Of a stretch of 64,000 nt of DNA, positions 61,663-64,000 are shown in pieces. The notes below the pieces were generated by a model that was not told the DNA's origin, searched no databases, and saw only the letters and a list, made by a program, of their open reading frames with translations. Source of the stretch: JBBQKF01 sp038326615 (lineage in GTDB: Bacteria; Bacillota; Clostridia; Saccharofermentanales; UBA5734); NCBI GenBank assembly GCA_038326615.1, contig JBBQKF010000001.1:1-64000 (forward strand). The letters are read 5' to 3'. The number at the start of each line of letters is the position of its first letter. The stretch's first letter is position 1. Made by a program: the position numbers and the translations under genes.

Positions 61663-62109
61663 TTAATTCATCGGCTCTTCTATTATTTTCTTTAAAGAAA
61701 TAGCAAAGTTATCGTCTTCTTCTTTTGTGCGCTTAGAAGGACGCTTTGACCGCATACCCATATGTCTTGTTTTTTGGCTGTAGTACCTTTCATTAAGCAA
61801 ATTTTCAATATTATATTTCGTATAAATCAATCCGCTTTGATGAATTACCATTGCCTTCTTTGATAAAGCAATGGCAGCAACTCCATAATCTTGAGTTACA
61901 ACAATGTCTCCTGGACATACTTTAGCTATCAATTTAAAATCGACACTGTCCCTGCCCTGATCTACAACAACAACCTCACTATAGCCGTCATTGATTTCAT
62001 GATTCACATCAACAAACATCATAACATTCATTTTATAATTGCGTGCAAAATCAACAATTATAGATTTAACTGGGCAAGCATCCGCATCGACAAGGATTTT
62101 TCTGCTCAT
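61663..62109 (-). CDS. YaiI/YqxD family protein (DUF188)
   Basis: 148 residues, NYN/PIN-like fold. Starts KILVDADACPVK and has GDIVVTQDYGVAAIAL, the acidic and aspartate motifs of the family; putative RNA-related nuclease, not characterised. Overlaps the Cys-rich gene by four bases (ATGA). Confidence 0.92.
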   Translation of the reverse strand: MSRKILVDADACPVKSIIVDFARNYKMNVMMFVDVNHEINDGYSEVVVVDQGRDSVDFKLIAKVCPGDIVVTQDYGVAAIALSKKAMVIHQSGLIYTKYNIENLLNERYYSQKTRHMGMRSKRPSKRTKEEDDNFAISLKKIIEEPMN

Positions 62110-62420
62110 TTTGAAATCTCTATCTTAACTTCCTTAGGTAATGCTATTTCACATGCTATTTCAACTGCTTTAAGAATTCCTGTAGGGACAGGGCACGCTG
62201 CGTGTTTACAGTATTTACGGCACCAGTCAAAGACTTCACCTTCTCCGATTTTACCAAAACATTCAACAAAACAATCTACCTCAATTGGATCGCCTTCCAT
62301 CGCCTTAAGACTTGGACAATTTGTTTGGATTTTTATATTTGCCATCTGTAAATCTTCACTCTCAACATTAACAATAGTAGTAAATCCACAAATACCTGCA
62401 TTAATTTTTGCTGTAGACAT
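62106..62420 (-). CDS. small cysteine-rich protein (DUF6951-like)
   Basis: 104 residues with seven cysteines, including Cys50 and Cys54, and Cys67, Cys71 and Cys76 in DWCRKYCKHAAC. Pattern suggests metal or iron-sulfur binding. Family known only from hypothetical proteins. Coupled to the DUF188 gene by a four-base overlap. Confidence 0.75.
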   Translation of the reverse strand: MSTAKINAGICGFTTIVNVESEDLQMANIKIQTNCPSLKAMEGDPIEVDCFVECFGKIGEGEVFDWCRKYCKHAACPVPTGILKAVEIACEIALPKEVKIEISK

Positions 62421-62810
62421 ATCTCTTCCTCAATCTCGCCGATAAAAATTCAAGTCATTAATAACGGCGGTTTTAATGACAATTGGTTTTTCTAATTTAT
62501 ATCATATGAATATTATACTAATTTTGCAGCAAATAAGGAAGAGGAATCTTTTTAGATATTTGAAAATTTGAAAACTCAATTATGAATTTTTGCAACTTCA
62601 ATTAAAACCCCTACAATTTTACTATCTATTAACCATATTTTTACTAATATTTCGAAAGAGTCTTGAGTATATACTAAATTAAGCAATAAAAATGTTAACC
62701 CAATAATACTTGTATTGCAAATTATTAATAGTATTATTACCTAATAATTCTGAATGTTTTGTTACTCATTATCAATTTGTATTCATTATTAACTGAATCA
62801 CACCGAGTAT

Positions 62811-62844
62811 ATTGTCAACCTAATCGTTCTAGGTGGTTGACAAT
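62811..62844 (+). promoter_or_regulatory. BirA biotin operator overlapping the bioY promoter
   Basis: TTGTCAACC (62812-62820), 14 bases, GGTTGACAA (62835-62843): a perfect dyad of the BirA operator type (TTGT-x-AACC/GGTT-x-ACAA). The right arm contains TTGACA (62837-62842), a -35 with TAATAT 17 bases downstream. It lies within the 502-base gene-free stretch 62421-62922; the rest of that stretch shows nothing recognised. BirA itself is not in the window. Confidence 0.88.
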
Positions 62845-62922
62845 GGAGTGAAAATATTATAATATATGAATAGTTTGTTTATCAAAATATTAATTTTACG
62901 AAAGGAGTGTATGTTTTGACCG

Positions 62923-63570
62923 ATGTCATTTCATACGAAAAACATGGCAAAATTTAAAACCAACTCTAAATTATCAATATATTCGATGGCAGTTTGCGCC
63001 TTATTTACAGCATTAATTGCTGTTGGTGCATTTATCAAGATCCCATTTCCTAATGTACCATTGACTTTGCAGACATTGTTCGTTGTGCTCGCAGGGCTTT
63101 TGCTAGGAACCAGAAACGCATCAATTTCAGTAGGTCTCTACCTTTTTCTAGGACTTGCTGGCCTTCCTATATTTACCAAAGGTGGTGGCATTGGTTATAT
63201 CTTTCAACCAACTTTTGGATATCTCATTGGATTTCTTGTCGCTACAGCAATAGTTGGTGCGCTTTCAAAAAAGGTTAAAACTTCAACTTCAACTTCAACT
63301 TCAACTTCAACTTCAACTTCAGTTTCCGCGATTTCACTTTATTTTCTAATCAGCTTTGCTGGAATAATTACGATTTATCTGTTTGGAATGATTTATATGT
63401 ATTTTATAATGAATTATTATGTTGGAAAGCCACTTGCATTCTTAAGTATGTTTACTTATACCTTTATTTTCATGATCGCTGGAGATGTTTTCAAATGTAT
63501 AGTTGCAGCTCTTCTTGCACAAAGGCTTATTCCAATATTGAATAGATCGTCAAAATTTAGAGAGGTGTAA
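62923..63570 (+). CDS. bioY: biotin transporter substrate-binding component BioY
   Basis: 215 residues, six membrane helices; the S-component of an ECF transporter for biotin. Family segments: FIKIPFPNVPLTLQTLFVVLAGLLLG, GLPIFTKGGGIGYIFQPTFGYLIGF. A (Thr-Ser)7 insertion lies in the loop at about residues 118-134. AAAGGAG is 16 bases before this ATG, but only four before an ATG-TTT-TGA minicistron at 62911-62919, suggesting coupled translation. No in-frame earlier start exists because of a TGA at 62917. ECF A and T components are not in the window. Confidence 0.94.
   Translation: MSFHTKNMAKFKTNSKLSIYSMAVCALFTALIAVGAFIKIPFPNVPLTLQTLFVVLAGLLLGTRNASISVGLYLFLGLAGLPIFTKGGGIGYIFQPTFGYLIGFLVATAIVGALSKKVKTSTSTSTSTSTSTSVSAISLYFLISFAGIITIYLFGMIYMYFIMNYYVGKPLAFLSMFTYTFIFMIAGDVFKCIVAALLAQRLIPILNRSSKFREV
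63280..63321 (+). repeat. seven-unit ACTTCA hexamer in bioY
   Basis: Seven exact ACTTCA units, read as Thr-Ser repeats. The length is a multiple of three so the frame is kept whatever the copy number. Confidence 0.96.
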
Positions 63571-63611
63571 TCATTTCGGGAATTGCTATTTTAACCGATG
63601 TTTTTTATTAA

Positions 63612-64000
63612 TCACGCATTTTCAATTATCGGAATTACAAATTCATAAATTGCTTTTGCAACTCCTGCATCTTCATTTGACGAAGTTATGAAATCGGCAA
63701 TTGCTTTTATATGGTCAACACCATTTTCAGGAACAATTGCATACTTAGCAAAGTCTAGCATTGTTTCATCATTGTAATTGTCTCCAAATGCAAAAACATT
63801 CTCCCTTACGATATCAAGATATTTCACAAGGAATTCAAGCGCATTTCCTTTTGTACTGCCACTCGGCATGACATCAAGTGCATCTAATTGAGATGAAACG
63901 GACTCAACTCCTGCAAGGTTAAAAAAGAAATCTTCGTCTTCACTACGCTGATCTGAAACAAGAACTTTAAAAGCACATTTTTCTCCACCATAAGGCAAAT
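63612..64000 (-). CDS. HAD-superfamily (Cof-type) phosphatase, partial
   Basis: The last 129 or so residues of a HAD-type hydrolase, cut off at the window end. The C-terminal motif AFGDNYNDETML binds Mg and is typical of Cof-type sugar-phosphate phosphatases; STKGNALEFLV precedes it. The N-terminal catalytic DxD motif lies outside the window. The apparent first codon (TTG at 63998) is not evidence for a start. Ends 41 bases from the convergent bioY stop. Confidence 0.88.
   Translation of the reverse strand, partial: LPYGGEKCAFKVLVSDQRSEDEDFFFNLAGVESVSSQLDALDVMPSGSTKGNALEFLVKYLDIVRENVFAFGDNYNDETMLDFAKYAIVPENGVDHIKAIADFITSSNEDAGVAKAIYEFVIPIIENA

Overview
The window is AT-rich DNA from a low-GC, anaerobic Firmicute, most likely class Clostridia. 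The evidence is gene content: class III (oxygen-sensitive) ribonucleotide reductase NrdDG, a division and cell-wall cluster with the clostridial order mraZ-rsmH-ftsL-pbp-murE-murF-mraY-ftsW-murG-ftsQ-sbp-ftsZ, a meso-diaminopimelate-type MurE, a T-box leader, an FHA-containing Tad locus and an ECF-type BioY. I cannot name the genus. No rRNA, tRNA or CRISPR array was seen.

Layout. 1-428: decayed right end of an IS200/IS605-type element (tnpB tail plus end hairpin). 429-1841: a membrane-anchored HtrA protease. 2095-10079 (+): a Gln/Asn-rich protein, an Orn/Lys/Arg-decarboxylase-family enzyme, then a compact Tad-like secretion/pilus locus (degenerate TadZ, TadA, fused TadB-TadC, Flp-like pilin, FHA membrane protein). 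10227-13197 (-): nrdG and nrdD behind two NrdR boxes; nrdR itself is at 23372-23836. 13448-23836 (-): radical-SAM pair, PC4-like protein, coaD, rsmD, recG, nth, a second HtrA protease, an atypical response regulator and nrdR. 23879-38422 (-): the dcw cluster, with a probable MraZ operator and promoter upstream of mraZ; murD, murC and ftsA are not in it. 39132-42709 (-): valS and a small membrane protein behind a valine T-box with a clear promoter. 42778-57628 (-): an accessory catabolic island with ppnP, class II aldolase, L-rhamnose isomerase, PHP-domain protein, fused E1 alpha/beta, E3, E2, SDR dehydrogenase, zinc dehydrogenase and a DeoR regulator. 58013-64000: alpha/beta hydrolase, Eis-like acetyltransferase, CDF transporter, YaiI/YqxD protein, Cys-rich protein, bioY behind a BirA operator, and a HAD phosphatase running off the end.

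How it fits together. Several genes have regulatory sites visible in the same window as the regulator or pathway they serve: NrdR boxes with nrdR, an MraZ-type operator with mraZ, a T-box with valS, and a BirA operator with bioY. The most unusual gene set is the 42.8-57.6 kb island. It joins an isomerase and an aldolase of the rhamnose type to a complete E1/E2/E3 2-oxoacid- or acetoin-dehydrogenase-like complex, but has no sugar kinase and no transporter in the window.

A second theme is simple repeats: 21 heptamers before murE, 17 thirteen-mers starting at the stop codon of the zinc dehydrogenase, (ATA)16 in the FHA gene, seven ACTTCA hexamers in bioY, seven GATA units, KPT-coding nonamers in nth and 18-mers in htrA. 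There are also two copies of a roughly 150-bp terminal-inverted-repeat element and one 118-bp palindrome-like element.
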